In this document: piece after piece, positions 16,682 through 25,901 of the stretch
Layout: each line of letters opens with the position of its first letter
How positions within the stretch are numbered: position 1 is the first letter of the stretch
Source: Mycolicibacterium senegalense
GTDB lineage: Bacteria > Actinomycetota > Actinomycetes > Mycobacteriales > Mycobacteriaceae
Length of the DNA stretch: 64,000 nucleotides
Assembly: GCF_019645875.1 (NCBI RefSeq)
Contig: NZ_CP081000.1
Location: 868,001-932,000 of the forward strand
Reading direction: 5' to 3'
Translations under genes and position numbers: made by a program
The notes under the pieces: generated by a model
Told to the model about the DNA's origin: nothing
Databases searched by the model: none
The model's input: the letters and a program-made list of their open reading frames with translations, nothing else

Positions 16682-18166
16682 TCAGGCAAATGTGTAGTCG
16701 CTCAACGGGAATCGTGAAGCTTCGGCGACGGCCCGGCGGGTCGTCATCGGCCGGAGCAGCGTTGCCTCGCCGCTCGGATTGAAATAGTACGACCGTGCCG
16801 ATGAGCAGTTTCCGAGGGTGAACAATGAGTCGCCCAGCAACTCTGTCATCCGGTCCAGGTACCGGCTGTTGGCTTGCTCGGTGACCTCGAACCTCGACGC
16901 GTTTCGGCGCTTGAGTTCGCCGAACAACCGGTCCATCAACCGCATCTGATACTCCATCGTGTTGAAGAAGTTCAGACCCAGGAACGCATATGGGCTCGCC
17001 AAGCTCAGGTAATTCGGGAAATGCGGCATCGATACGCCCTGATAGGCCTGGAACCGCGTTTCCCGCCACCACTTCCCGAGGTTGCGACCCTCGCGTCCGA
17101 TCACCTCGATGGCCGGGAAATTGGCGTCCCACAGATCGAACCCGGTAGCCAGCACCAGTGTGTCGATTGTGGTCCGGGTGCCGTCGGCGTTGACGATGCC
17201 GTCGGCTTCGACTCGATCGATGCCGTCGGCTTGCAGGTGAACATGAGGCTTGGTGAAGGCGCGGTAGTAGCCGTTGGAGAACGTCGGACGTTTGCAGCCG
17301 AAGTCGTAGTCGGGTGTCAGCTTGCGGCGCAGCTCCGGATCGCGGATCGAGAGGAACCGGTGCAGCTTGGCCACGTCGGCCGCGGCGATGTTGAACCGGC
17401 GAAAGTACCGGTGTTTGAGCACCGCGGTGTCGACCATGAAGGCGTAGACGGCGTCGGTGACGGCCCGGATCGTGCGTTGCGTGGCCGGCACGCGGGCGAA
17501 CATCCGACGCACCTGCGACGGGAACTTCAGGTCGATCTTGGGCACGACCCAGATCGGGGTGCGCTGGTAGACCGTGAGGTCGGCGGCTTTTGCGGCCAAC
17601 TCGGGGATGAGCTGGACGGCGGTGGCGCCCGTGCCGATGATTGCGACGCGACGGCCGGTGGCGTCGTAATCGTCGTCCCAGTCAGCGGTGTGGATGACCT
17701 TGCCGGCGAAGTCGCCGATGCCGGGGATGTCGGGCGTGTGCGGCTGGGACAAAAAGCCGGTGGCAGTGATCAGGAAGCGCGTATTCAGCGCATCGCCACC
17801 GGAGAGGTCGACCCGCCAGCGCGAGGACTCCTCGTCCCAGCAGGCGCCGTCGACGGTCGTGTTGAACCGGATGTGGCGACGCACGTCGTATTTGTCGGCG
17901 ACCTCGTCGGCATACTGCTTGATCTCGGTGCCGGTCGAGAACAGCCGTGACCAGTTCGGATTCGGCTCGAAGAAGTACGAGTACGTGGTGGTGGGCACAT
18001 CGACTGCCAGGCCGGGGTAGTGGTTGACGTACCAGGTGCCGCCCAGATCGTCCTCGCGGTCGAGGATCACGAAGTTCTCGATGCCCAGCCGTTTGAGCTG
18101 GATGGCGGCGCCGATCCCGGCGAATCCCGCGCCGACGATGACTGCCTCGTATTCCCCCGGGCTCAT
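16682..18166 (-). CDS. Flavin-containing monooxygenase, Baeyer-Villiger type
   Basis: The 494-residue enzyme has an FAD-binding GAGFAG (12-17), a second dinucleotide motif GTGATA (178-183) for NADPH, and between them FAGKVIHTADWD (153-164), which fits the Baeyer-Villiger fingerprint FxGxxxHTxxW[P/D]. GGTWYVNHYPGLAVDVPTTT is also characteristic of this family. Such enzymes insert oxygen next to ketones or oxidise heteroatoms, using NADPH and O2. Mycobacteria carry many, including EthA-like proteins that activate thioamide drugs. The substrate is unknown. The gene leads the two-gene unit with the DoxX-like protein. Confidence 0.92.
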   Translation of the reverse strand: MSPGEYEAVIVGAGFAGIGAAIQLKRLGIENFVILDREDDLGGTWYVNHYPGLAVDVPTTTYSYFFEPNPNWSRLFSTGTEIKQYADEVADKYDVRRHIRFNTTVDGACWDEESSRWRVDLSGGDALNTRFLITATGFLSQPHTPDIPGIGDFAGKVIHTADWDDDYDATGRRVAIIGTGATAVQLIPELAAKAADLTVYQRTPIWVVPKIDLKFPSQVRRMFARVPATQRTIRAVTDAVYAFMVDTAVLKHRYFRRFNIAAADVAKLHRFLSIRDPELRRKLTPDYDFGCKRPTFSNGYYRAFTKPHVHLQADGIDRVEADGIVNADGTRTTIDTLVLATGFDLWDANFPAIEVIGREGRNLGKWWRETRFQAYQGVSMPHFPNYLSLASPYAFLGLNFFNTMEYQMRLMDRLFGELKRRNASRFEVTEQANSRYLDRMTELLGDSLFTLGNCSSARSYYFNPSGEATLLRPMTTRRAVAEASRFPLSDYTFA

Positions 18167-18176
18167 GCTGCAGACA

Positions 18177-18196
18177 GTACCGCAGGTACCGGGTAC
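18177..18196. promoter_or_regulatory. Overlapping GTACC/GGTAC inverted repeats
   Basis: GTACC-GCA-GGTAC (18177-18189) and GTACC-G-GGTAC (18186-18196) share a half-site, giving four half-sites in 20 bp between the monooxygenase gene (start 18166) and the LysR gene (start 18244). This is a likely binding site for a local regulator such as the LysR protein or the tandem TetR. Confidence 0.45.
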
Positions 18197-18243
18197 TTTG
18201 TCGAGAGGTTTGCCGTGCCCTGCGGAGTAGGCATGATGCCGTC

Positions 18244-19167
18244 ATGGCGAAGTCGTTCACCCTGGTGCAGCTGCGGTACTTCATGGCGGTCGCCCGGCAC
18301 GAGAACATGCGGGCGGCAGCGCACGAACTCAACGTGACCCAGTCGACGTTGTCGGCGGCGATCCACCAATTGGAGCGTGAAGTCGGCGTCGAGCTCTTTG
18401 CTCGGCTGTCGAGCCGCGGCCTCCGTCTGACCGCCGAGGGGCGCCGGTTGCTCGTCGGTGCCAGATCGTTCCTCGAGGATGCCGACCAGCTGTATCACTC
18501 GGTCCGCGCCGAACGGGAAGAACTGGTCGGCGACCTTGTGGTGGGTGTCTACTCACCGATCGCGCCCTTCCACGCGCCGAACATCCTGACCGCGATGGAA
18601 CAACGCCACCCGGGGATCAACCTGACCTTCCTGGAAGGCGATCAGGAGATGCTGATGCGCGCGCTCACCGACGGGAGATGCGAGATCGCCGTGATGTACG
18701 ACCTCGGCGTCGGGACCGAGTTCGGCTACCGGGTGCTGGAACGCATCCCACCGCACATCGTGGTGTCGGCCGATCATCCACGAGCGGCCCATCCTGACGA
18801 ACCGGTGCACCTGCGGGACTTCGAGGACGAGCCCTTCATCCTCCTGGATCTCAAACACACTCGCGAGTACTACCTCGACATGTTCAAGCGCCTCGGTCTT
18901 CGGCCGCGGATCAGACACTTTGTCGCCGGCTATGAAACGGTCCGGTCCTACGTGGGATTGGGGCACGGCTACTCGATCCTGAACCGGCGACTCGTGCACG
19001 ACATGACCTACGCCGGGGCGCGGGTGGTACCGCTCGAAATGGCCGATGATCTACCGGCGATCGAGGTCGTCCTGGTCAGGTTGCAGGGCGCGCGGCCGAC
19101 CCGTAAATCTCTGGCGTTCGAGGAGGTGTGCCTGGATTTGCACGCACCTACCGACGATCGGGTCTGA
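18244..19167 (+). CDS. LysR-family transcriptional regulator
   Basis: The 307-residue protein has the LysR N-terminal HTH (LVQLRYFMAVARHENMRAAA, ELNVTQSTLSAAIHQLEREV) and a two-lobed effector domain (DLVVGVYSPIAPFHAPNILT, then EDEPFILLDL). TTGCCG (18210-18215) and CATGAT (18232-18237) would place a transcription start on the ATG itself. It is transcribed towards an MHS transporter, an ureidohydrolase and an amidase, which it probably controls in response to their substrate. Confidence 0.9.
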   Translation: MAKSFTLVQLRYFMAVARHENMRAAAHELNVTQSTLSAAIHQLEREVGVELFARLSSRGLRLTAEGRRLLVGARSFLEDADQLYHSVRAEREELVGDLVVGVYSPIAPFHAPNILTAMEQRHPGINLTFLEGDQEMLMRALTDGRCEIAVMYDLGVGTEFGYRVLERIPPHIVVSADHPRAAHPDEPVHLRDFEDEPFILLDLKHTREYYLDMFKRLGLRPRIRHFVAGYETVRSYVGLGHGYSILNRRLVHDMTYAGARVVPLEMADDLPAIEVVLVRLQGARPTRKSLAFEEVCLDLHAPTDDRV

Positions 19168-19271
19168 TCGATTTTCTCGATTGGTCTGTGCAATCTTTTT
19201 CGTTGGACTTGTGTGAGGCCGATCACCATGCTGAACGAAAGCAGCGATCCCTCGACGATCTGAGAGCCCTC

Positions 19272-20612
19272 ATGACGATGACAGACCCCGAACGAGTCGT
19301 AGGCACCGTCCCGGTGCCCCAGCCGTCCGACAAGCAACCCAGCTCGGGCATGCAGAAAAGGGTCCTGGCGGGCGGCGGAATCGGGCAGTTCATCGAGTTC
19401 TACGACTTCACGCTCTACGGGCTGTCCGCGGTCACGCTGGCAAAACTGTTCTTTCCCGGCGGCAGCACGCTGGCCGGTCTGCTCGCCACGTTCGCCACAT
19501 TCGGAGTGGCCTTCTTCGTTCGGCCCCTGGGCGGATTGTTCTTCGGGGCGCTCGGTGACCGCATCGGTCGTCGCAAGGTTCTGTTCGTCACGCTGCTCGC
19601 GATCGGCCTCGCCACCGCCATGATCGGACTTCTACCCACCTACGCGAGCATCGGCATCGCCGCACCGGTCCTTCTGGTGGTGTGTCGCCTGATTCAGGGA
19701 TTCTCCGCGGGAGGCGAGTCGGTGGGCGCCCCCGCCTTCGTGTTCGAGCATGCACCCCTGGACCGGCGCGGTTTCTGGCTCAACATCACGATCGCCGCGA
19801 CCGCGCTGCCGTCCGTGGTCGGCGGGACGCTCATTCTCGTGCTCTCCTCGGCCATGCCGTCCGAGGCCTTCCTGGCCTACGGCTGGCGGATTCCGTTCCT
19901 GCTGGCGTTGCCGCTGGCCATCTTCGGCGTGTGGATCCGCACCAAGACCGAAGAATCCGAGGCGTTCAAACAGGTGCTGGCCAAGCACGAACACGACGAA
20001 TACAGCCCGATCCGTGAGACATTCCGGGAGAACAAGGTTCGCATGGCGCAGGTCATCTTCGTGATGGGTCTGACCGCCATGGGTTTCTACTTCCTCTCGG
20101 GCTACTTCGTGTCCTATGTCCAGACCTCGGGGAACCTGAGTCGCGATCAATCCCTGCTCGTGAACGCGGTCGCCATGGCGTTCTACGCCCTGTTGCTCCC
20201 GATCGGCGGAATCATCGGTGACCGGGTGGGTCGCAAACCGATGCTGATCGCCGGATCCGCGGCGCTGGCCATCCTTTCCGTCCCGTGCTTCATGCTGGTG
20301 ACCAGTGGTTCGCTCTCGCTGGCGATGGTCGGGCAGCTGCTGTTCGTCATCCCGCTGTGCATCTACGGTGGCGGTTGCTACACCTTCTTCGTCGAAGTGT
20401 TCACCACGGCAACGCGTTTCACGTCCGCCGCGATCAGCTACAACGTGGCCTACGCGCTGTTCGGCGGCACCGCGCCGTTCATCGGAACGATGCTGGTCTC
20501 GATGACCGAGAAGAGCTCGGCGCCCGGCTACTACATGGCCGCAGCAGCGGTGATCGTGCTGCTCCTGCTGGTGTTCACGCGGGTTCCCGAGACCCGCCGG
20601 CGCGTCGGCTGA
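19272..20612 (+). CDS. MFS transporter, metabolite:H+ symporter type
   Basis: The 446-residue protein has 12 membrane segments. GGIGQFIEFYDFTLYGLSAV and GALGDRIGRRKVLFVTLLAI are MHS-family signatures, and GFSAGGESVGAPAFVFEHAP matches the TM5-loop motif. An ATG at 19272 or 19278 is the natural start; the open frame upstream of it overlaps the LysR gene and looks non-coding. It is followed after 44 bp by an M20 hydrolase and an amidase, so it probably imports a ureide, hydantoin-derived or amide compound. The gene is not closely alike to the other MHS gene at 7770. Confidence 0.88.
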   Translation: MTMTDPERVVGTVPVPQPSDKQPSSGMQKRVLAGGGIGQFIEFYDFTLYGLSAVTLAKLFFPGGSTLAGLLATFATFGVAFFVRPLGGLFFGALGDRIGRRKVLFVTLLAIGLATAMIGLLPTYASIGIAAPVLLVVCRLIQGFSAGGESVGAPAFVFEHAPLDRRGFWLNITIAATALPSVVGGTLILVLSSAMPSEAFLAYGWRIPFLLALPLAIFGVWIRTKTEESEAFKQVLAKHEHDEYSPIRETFRENKVRMAQVIFVMGLTAMGFYFLSGYFVSYVQTSGNLSRDQSLLVNAVAMAFYALLLPIGGIIGDRVGRKPMLIAGSAALAILSVPCFMLVTSGSLSLAMVGQLLFVIPLCIYGGGCYTFFVEVFTTATRFTSAAISYNVAYALFGGTAPFIGTMLVSMTEKSSAPGYYMAAAAVIVLLLLVFTRVPETRRRVG

Positions 20613-20656
20613 CCGCAGGCCTGTTCGAAATTTCGCTGACAAAAAGGAGATTCACC

Positions 20657-21904
20657 ATGGGAACCACCGAGTTCCTCACCGACTTCCATCACGTGGCCAC
20701 CTTCGGTGCCACCGACAACAACGGGGTCGACCGGCAGGCCGCGACGCCCGAGGACAAGCTGAGCCGGGACTGGTTCGCCGCGTTCGCTGCCGAACGCGGC
20801 TGGGAGCTTCGGGTCGACGGCATCGGCAACATGTTCGCGCTCGTCGAATTCGTACCGGGTGCGCCCTACATCCTCATCGGGTCCCACCTGGATTCCCAAC
20901 CCCTCGGCGGCCGGTTCGACGGGGCCTACGGCGTGGTCGCGGCGCTGCACGCGGCCGAGCTCGTCGCCCAACGGGTGGCTGAGCACGGTGCCGGTGTCCA
21001 GTACAACCTCGGTGTCGTCAACTGGTTCAACGAGGAGGGCGGCCGGTTCGCGCCGTCGATCATGGGCTCATCGGTGTTCGCCGGACTCATGTCCGAAGAC
21101 GAGATGCTCGACGTGCGTGACCTTTCCGGCGTCTCGGTGGCCGAAGCCCTGACGGCCATCGGCTACCGCGGTAGTGACCCGCGACCCGAGGTCGCCGGAT
21201 ACGCGGAGATCCACATCGAGCAGGGCCGCATCCTCGAACGCGAAGGCATCACGCTCGGGGCGGTGGACTACTCGTGGTACACCCAGAAGTTGGACATCGA
21301 GGTACTCGGCGAACAGTCGCACACCGGCGCCACGGCCATGGCCGATCGCCACGACGCACTGGTCGCCGCGAGCAAGGTCGTCCTGCTCGTACACGACGTC
21401 ACACAGCAGTTCGAGGACGAGGCCATCGTCTCCTCGGTCGGGCGATTCACCGTCGAGCCCAACTCGCCGATCGTGGTGGCCCGCCGCGTCCACCTGGTCG
21501 CGGACCTGCGCTCGGCCTCGCCGGAGATCGTCGCCGCGGCCCGCGCCAGCCTGCTCGCCGACATCGCCGAGATCGCCCGCGAACACGACATCCGGATCAA
21601 CGTACGCGACTTCGACATCCGCGACATTCAGCGCTACCCGCAGTCGGGTATCGAGCTCATCGAGAAGGTCGCTGCCGATCTCGGGCTGAGCGTGCGGCCG
21701 ATCCGCACCATGGCCGGCCATGATTCGGTGGCGATGAACCGCATCGTGCCCACCGTCATGATGTTCATCCCCTCGGTAGACGGCGTGAGCCACTGCGAGC
21801 GGGAGTTCAGCACCGACGACGACATGGCCGCCGGTGTGGAAGCCATGACGGGCGTGGCCTGGGAGATGATCCGGGGTGCGCTCCCCGCCGAGTCGGACGA
21901 CTGA
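20657..21904 (+). CDS. M20-family Zn-dependent N-carbamoyl-amino-acid / ureido hydrolase
   Basis: The 415-residue enzyme matches the allantoate amidohydrolase / N-carbamoyl-L-amino-acid hydrolase / beta-ureidopropionase group. Metal ligands are visible in GSHLDSQPLGGRFDGAYG (His and bridging Asp), NEEGGRFAPS (catalytic and ligand Glu), EIHIEQG and SHCEREFS. The lid-domain motif EQSHTGATAMADRHDAL is also present. AAAAAGGAGA precedes the ATG at 20657, a strong ribosome-binding site. The stop overlaps the next start (TGATG). It hydrolyses a C-N bond of a ureido acid in the cytoplasm; which one is not determined by sequence. Confidence 0.9.
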   Translation: MGTTEFLTDFHHVATFGATDNNGVDRQAATPEDKLSRDWFAAFAAERGWELRVDGIGNMFALVEFVPGAPYILIGSHLDSQPLGGRFDGAYGVVAALHAAELVAQRVAEHGAGVQYNLGVVNWFNEEGGRFAPSIMGSSVFAGLMSEDEMLDVRDLSGVSVAEALTAIGYRGSDPRPEVAGYAEIHIEQGRILEREGITLGAVDYSWYTQKLDIEVLGEQSHTGATAMADRHDALVAASKVVLLVHDVTQQFEDEAIVSSVGRFTVEPNSPIVVARRVHLVADLRSASPEIVAAARASLLADIAEIAREHDIRINVRDFDIRDIQRYPQSGIELIEKVAADLGLSVRPIRTMAGHDSVAMNRIVPTVMMFIPSVDGVSHCEREFSTDDDMAAGVEAMTGVAWEMIRGALPAESDD

Positions 21905-23367
21905 TGGACGCCGGCGTAACGACTCCGCTGGCCTACCTGAGCGCCACCGAGGCAGTGAAAGCCTTTCGGCGGCGCGAACTCTCACCGCTCGATGTGCTCG
22001 AAGCGCAGATCGCGCAGATCGAGACCCACAACGGCGACGCCGCCGGCGGCATCAACGCCCTGACCGAGACCCTGTTAGACGAGGCCAGGGCATCGGCTCG
22101 CCGGGCCGCCGATACCTACGCCCGCTGCGCTGCCACCGGTCAACAGCCGCCTCCGCTCCTGGGCGTCACCGTGGCGACCAAGGAAAAACACGGGATCGCC
22201 GGTCTGCGCCTCGAACAGGGACTGGCCGCCCACCGCGGCCGCGTCGCCGACCGTGACCACCCGGTCGTGGAACGGATCAAGGCGGCAGGCGGCATCATCC
22301 ATGCCCGCACCACGAGTCCGGAGTTCAGCTGCGCCACCGTCACCCACTCGCCGATGTGGGGCGTGACTCGCAACCCGTGGAACCGGGAGACCTCGCCCGG
22401 CGGCTCGTCCGGCGGTGCGGGGGCGGCGCTGGCCGCCGGATTCACCACGCTGGCAACGGCATCCGACATCGCCGGCTCCACCCGCATTCCCGCGGGATTC
22501 ACCGGCACGGTCGGCTACAAGGCCCCGTACGGCCGGATTCCCGGGCTGCCGCCGCTGGCCGCGGACTGGTACCGCGGGGACGGGCCCATGGGCCGGTCCG
22601 TCGCGGACGTGGCGCTGCTGACATCGGTGATGTCGGGGCAGCACCCCCTCGACCATGCGTCGTGGGGAGCGCATGGCGAGCTCCCGTCGCTGGACGGCGG
22701 CGTGCAGGGCTTACGGATCGGCCTGAGTGTCCGGCTCGGAGACTTCCCGGTCGCCGACGTGGTCGCCGCGAACACGCACGCCGTGGCGGTGGCCCTGCGG
22801 CAGGCCGGGGCCGAGATCGTCGACGTCGAGTTGCCCTGGACCACGGCGATGATCCGCGAGACGATCTTCGCGCACTTCGGTCACATCCTCGGACCGGCCA
22901 TGGCGCGCGAGACCGCCGGAACCGAAGCCGAGCTGGCCGGCTACACCCGGCAGTTCATCCACGATGCGGCCATTGCGGCACAGCGCTATTCGCTGGTGGA
23001 CTCGCTGGCCATGGATGCCCGGCTGCGCGACGACCTGGCGGTGGCCATGCGGGACGTCGACGTGTTGCTGTGCCCGACCTCGGCCGTGACCTCGCTACAG
23101 GCCGCCGGCGAATACCTCGACGGGTTGGACACGCCGTCCAGGCATCTCAGCCACTACTGGGAGGGCCACCTGACCAGTCCGTTCAACGTGGCCAACCACT
23201 GCGCGGCGCTGTCGGTGCCCAGTGGTCTGTCCGACGAGAACGTGCCGACCGGCGTCCAGGTGGTCAGCCACCCGCACGACGAAGCGATGGCGTTCCGGGT
23301 CGCACATGTCGTCGAGGCCCTGGTCGGATTCGACGGCAGACCCGTGTTGGAATCCCGCCTCGCCTGA
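21904..23367 (+). CDS. Amidase-signature-family amidase
   Basis: The 487-residue enzyme has the Ser-cisSer-Lys machinery: Lys in VTVATKEKHG, the glycine-serine core ETSPGGSSGGAGAALAAGFT and the nucleophile region TASDIAGSTRIPAGFTG. The ATG at 21904 overlaps the hydrolase stop by 1 bp, so the two are translationally coupled. Together with the transporter and LysR gene this suggests a pathway in which a ureido compound is cleaved and the resulting amide deamidated, releasing ammonia. The order of steps is inference. Confidence 0.9.
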   Translation: MDAGVTTPLAYLSATEAVKAFRRRELSPLDVLEAQIAQIETHNGDAAGGINALTETLLDEARASARRAADTYARCAATGQQPPPLLGVTVATKEKHGIAGLRLEQGLAAHRGRVADRDHPVVERIKAAGGIIHARTTSPEFSCATVTHSPMWGVTRNPWNRETSPGGSSGGAGAALAAGFTTLATASDIAGSTRIPAGFTGTVGYKAPYGRIPGLPPLAADWYRGDGPMGRSVADVALLTSVMSGQHPLDHASWGAHGELPSLDGGVQGLRIGLSVRLGDFPVADVVAANTHAVAVALRQAGAEIVDVELPWTTAMIRETIFAHFGHILGPAMARETAGTEAELAGYTRQFIHDAAIAAQRYSLVDSLAMDARLRDDLAVAMRDVDVLLCPTSAVTSLQAAGEYLDGLDTPSRHLSHYWEGHLTSPFNVANHCAALSVPSGLSDENVPTGVQVVSHPHDEAMAFRVAHVVEALVGFDGRPVLESRLA

Positions 23368-23376
23368 CCTGACCCG

Positions 23377-24312
23377 TCAGCGGGAGTCCAGCCAGCGCCG
23401 CGGATCGTCCTCCAGGCTCGCGCGGTCCCAATCGGCCAGGTCGGCAGCGGCGGCATAGGTGGATTGCAGGAACTCCGTCAGCGCGCCGTCGGGATCGGCA
23501 GCCGTGCGCACCGCTTCGTAGGGCAGCAGGAACTGCTTGAAGTCCTGGCTGTAGAAGGCCGCGTCCGGGCCGACCGGGTAGTCTGCGAAGCCCGCAGGTT
23601 CGGGATAGGCGTAGGCATAGAACGCGCCCTCGTCGCCACCGCCCGGCCAGAAGCCGCAACTGCTCAACTCGTGCGAATATCCCTCCACCATCACCCCATT
23701 GGGGCAGTTGGGTGCACCGCCCGGGTGCTCGGGTGCGGGCCGGCCGGAGAACCGCGTGCAGGCCATGTCGAATGAGCCCCAGAAGAAGTGCACGGGGCTT
23801 ACCTTGCCGATGAAATGCGCCCGGAAATCGCTGATCACCCGGTGCGCCTGAATCAGTTGACGCCAGAACAGAGTGGCGGCCTGCGGGTCGTAGGAGGCGT
23901 GCTGGTGATCTTCGGCGAACGGTATGGCAGGGTCAACCTCGTTGGGGCTCGCATGGATTCGCGCTTCGATACCCAATTGGCCCAGTGCGGAGATGGTTTC
24001 GGCGTAGAACTCGGCTACCGACTTCGGCGCGAGTGCGACACTGACCGAACCCCCGTCGCTGGTCCGGATCGCCAGCACGTGGTCGATGAAATCGAACTCC
24101 ATGTCGAACAACCGGTCTCGATACGGAATCGACGACGTGGTCAACCCGCGCGGGCTCACATACAGGGTGACCTGCCACCAGTGATTGAGCAGTGGTGAGT
24201 AGGTCAGGCGGATCTTGCCGACGATCTGTGTCCACATGTGAAGCGTGCTGCGGGTGGGTTCCCAGTCCGACACCCGCAGTGCCGGCCAGCTGTTGTCGGT
24301 CCGCGCGCTCAT
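23377..24312 (-). CDS. DUF5996-family protein
   Basis: The 311-residue soluble protein starts MSARTDNSWPALRVSDWEPT and contains TLHMWTQIVGKIRLTYSPLL, HWWQVTLYVSPRGLTT and SPVHFFWGSFDMACTRFSGR, the conserved blocks of this uncharacterised actinobacterial family. It is rich in Trp, Tyr and Phe with no membrane segment or signal. The ATG at 24312 has only a weak GCAGGA upstream. It is convergent with the amidase (10 bp apart) and follows the P450 gene on the same strand after 163 bp. No function is known. Confidence 0.82.
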   Translation of the reverse strand: MSARTDNSWPALRVSDWEPTRSTLHMWTQIVGKIRLTYSPLLNHWWQVTLYVSPRGLTTSSIPYRDRLFDMEFDFIDHVLAIRTSDGGSVSVALAPKSVAEFYAETISALGQLGIEARIHASPNEVDPAIPFAEDHQHASYDPQAATLFWRQLIQAHRVISDFRAHFIGKVSPVHFFWGSFDMACTRFSGRPAPEHPGGAPNCPNGVMVEGYSHELSSCGFWPGGGDEGAFYAYAYPEPAGFADYPVGPDAAFYSQDFKQFLLPYEAVRTAADPDGALTEFLQSTYAAAADLADWDRASLEDDPRRWLDSR

Positions 24313-24419
24313 GGAGAGGAATCCTGCCTTCCCGCCGCGGCACCGCACGGCACGCGGCAACGCAAGCGTAGCCGCGTGCCGGCAAGATCACTGGCGGAAC
24401 GGCAGGACCGGCCGGGCCG

Positions 24420-24479
24420 TCAGAACAGCTTGGCGATCACCCCGCCGGTGGCTGCCCACCAGTGCACGAGGAACTTCAG
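24420..24479 (-). other. Possible 19-residue hydrophobic microprotein at the P450 3' end
   Basis: A perfect AGGAGGAG sits inside the last codons of the P450 gene, directly ahead of a 20-codon frame that begins with CTG (24479) and reads LKFLVHWWAATGGVIAKLF before TGA 24420-24422. The frame overlaps the P450 stop by 4 bp. The strong Shine-Dalgarno sequence is suggestive, but CTG is a rare start, the only other in-frame start (GTG) leaves 15 residues, and AGGAGG also encodes the P450 arginines. Confidence 0.3.
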
Positions 24480-25855
24480 GGTGTTCTCCTCCTGGTGATG
24501 CGGGCCGGAATCGGCCCGGCGGCGATGACTGTGAAGGGCGTCTCCACCGGGAAGCCGTCATGCAGGGAGGTGACAGACACCTCGCGGACGATGGTCGCCA
24601 ACGCAAGGGTGGCCTCCAGCATCGCGAAGTGATCGCCGACGCAGGACCGCGGACCGCCACCGAAAGGCAGGTATTGCCAACGGTTTCGGCCTGCCGACCG
24701 TTCGGGGCTGAACCGGTCCGGGTCGAAGGTCAGCGGATCGTCCCACAGGGTCGGGTCACGGTGCATCGCATAGATGTCGACGCTCGCCATCGAGCCGGTC
24801 TCGGCGCGGTAGCCGTCTACCGTCATCTCCTCGTTGAGTTGGCGAATCATCCCCGCGGCCGGCGGGCACAGCCGCAATGCCTCGTGCAGTACCCGCACGG
24901 TGTACTCGAGGCGCGGCACGTCGTCGGGGGTGAGCACGCGTTCGCCGAGCGCGGCGACCTCATCGAACACCCGGGCCTGAATGGCAGGGTGCCGGCCCAG
25001 CCTCCACAGGGAATAGCACAGGGTGGTTGACGTGGTGTCGTGGCCGGCGAGCATGAAAAGGACCAGTTCATGGCCGATTTCGTCGTCGGTGAGCGATTGC
25101 CCGGTGCTCGGGTCCCGAGCCTCCATGAGCGCACGCACCAGCGGCGCGTCGCGATCCGGATCGTTGCGCACTTCGGTGAGGATTTCGGAGGCCAGCCGAT
25201 GAAGCTTGGTGTTGGCGGCGCGGGCTCGGCGTTGGCCTGGGGTGGGGAACCATTGCGGAAGATTGACCGGTCGTACCGCGCGGTCTGCCACCCACGAGAG
25301 CGCAGTACGCAACGCAGGCCCCACTTCCTCGGCGCGTGCGTCAAGATCCAGGCCGAAGACCGAACGGCCCAATGCGCGCAATGTCAAGACCCGGCAAGCG
25401 TTGTCGAGGTCGACGGTTTGGTCCTGTACCCATCCGTCGGTCAAAGACTGCGCCGCGGCCGACATGTGACCGGCATACCGGGGAACATGTTGTTTGGTGA
25501 ACATAGGCTGCAATGTGCGACGCCGTGGCAGCCAGCGATCGTGCGGCAGATCGAGCAGGTTGCCACCCATGAGACGGTGCATCTGAACCATGGTGGTGAC
25601 ACCACCGCGGTCGACGATCCCGTCGCGCCGGCTGAGCACGTCGCGTGCGCCCTGCGGCGACGCCACCAGCACGAGCGGCGGGATCAGCCACCGGGGACCC
25701 AGCACGACCCGGGTCACCGGGCCGCCTGCGTCGTGCAGCCTCTGCTGGCCTGCGGCGAAGTCCCGCAGCGAGGTGAGCTGCTGTCGGTACGGTAGGCGAT
25801 TGCGCGGTGCCAGCGGTAGGGCGGTTGCCGCCGGAGCGGGCTGGATCTCGACCAT
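24476..25855 (-). CDS. Cytochrome P450
   Basis: The 459-residue monooxygenase has the I-helix oxygen-activation motif MLAGHDTTST, the K-helix ExxR in LHEALRLCP, the PERF-like DPDRFSPER, and the haem loop FGGGPRSCVGDHFAMLEA, whose Cys is the iron ligand. The layout resembles the CYP102/CYP4-like bacterial P450s seen in mycobacteria more than the CYP105 class. No ferredoxin gene adjoins it, so electron partners are elsewhere. The substrate is unknown. The 46 bp before the start separate it from the conserved septum-protein block. Confidence 0.93.
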   Translation of the reverse strand: MVEIQPAPAATALPLAPRNRLPYRQQLTSLRDFAAGQQRLHDAGGPVTRVVLGPRWLIPPLVLVASPQGARDVLSRRDGIVDRGGVTTMVQMHRLMGGNLLDLPHDRWLPRRRTLQPMFTKQHVPRYAGHMSAAAQSLTDGWVQDQTVDLDNACRVLTLRALGRSVFGLDLDARAEEVGPALRTALSWVADRAVRPVNLPQWFPTPGQRRARAANTKLHRLASEILTEVRNDPDRDAPLVRALMEARDPSTGQSLTDDEIGHELVLFMLAGHDTTSTTLCYSLWRLGRHPAIQARVFDEVAALGERVLTPDDVPRLEYTVRVLHEALRLCPPAAGMIRQLNEEMTVDGYRAETGSMASVDIYAMHRDPTLWDDPLTFDPDRFSPERSAGRNRWQYLPFGGGPRSCVGDHFAMLEATLALATIVREVSVTSLHDGFPVETPFTVIAAGPIPARITRRRTP

Positions 25856-25901
25856 GCGCCGAGTGTCGACCCGGGCGGCCGGGCCGGAATAGAGTAGCGC
25901 G

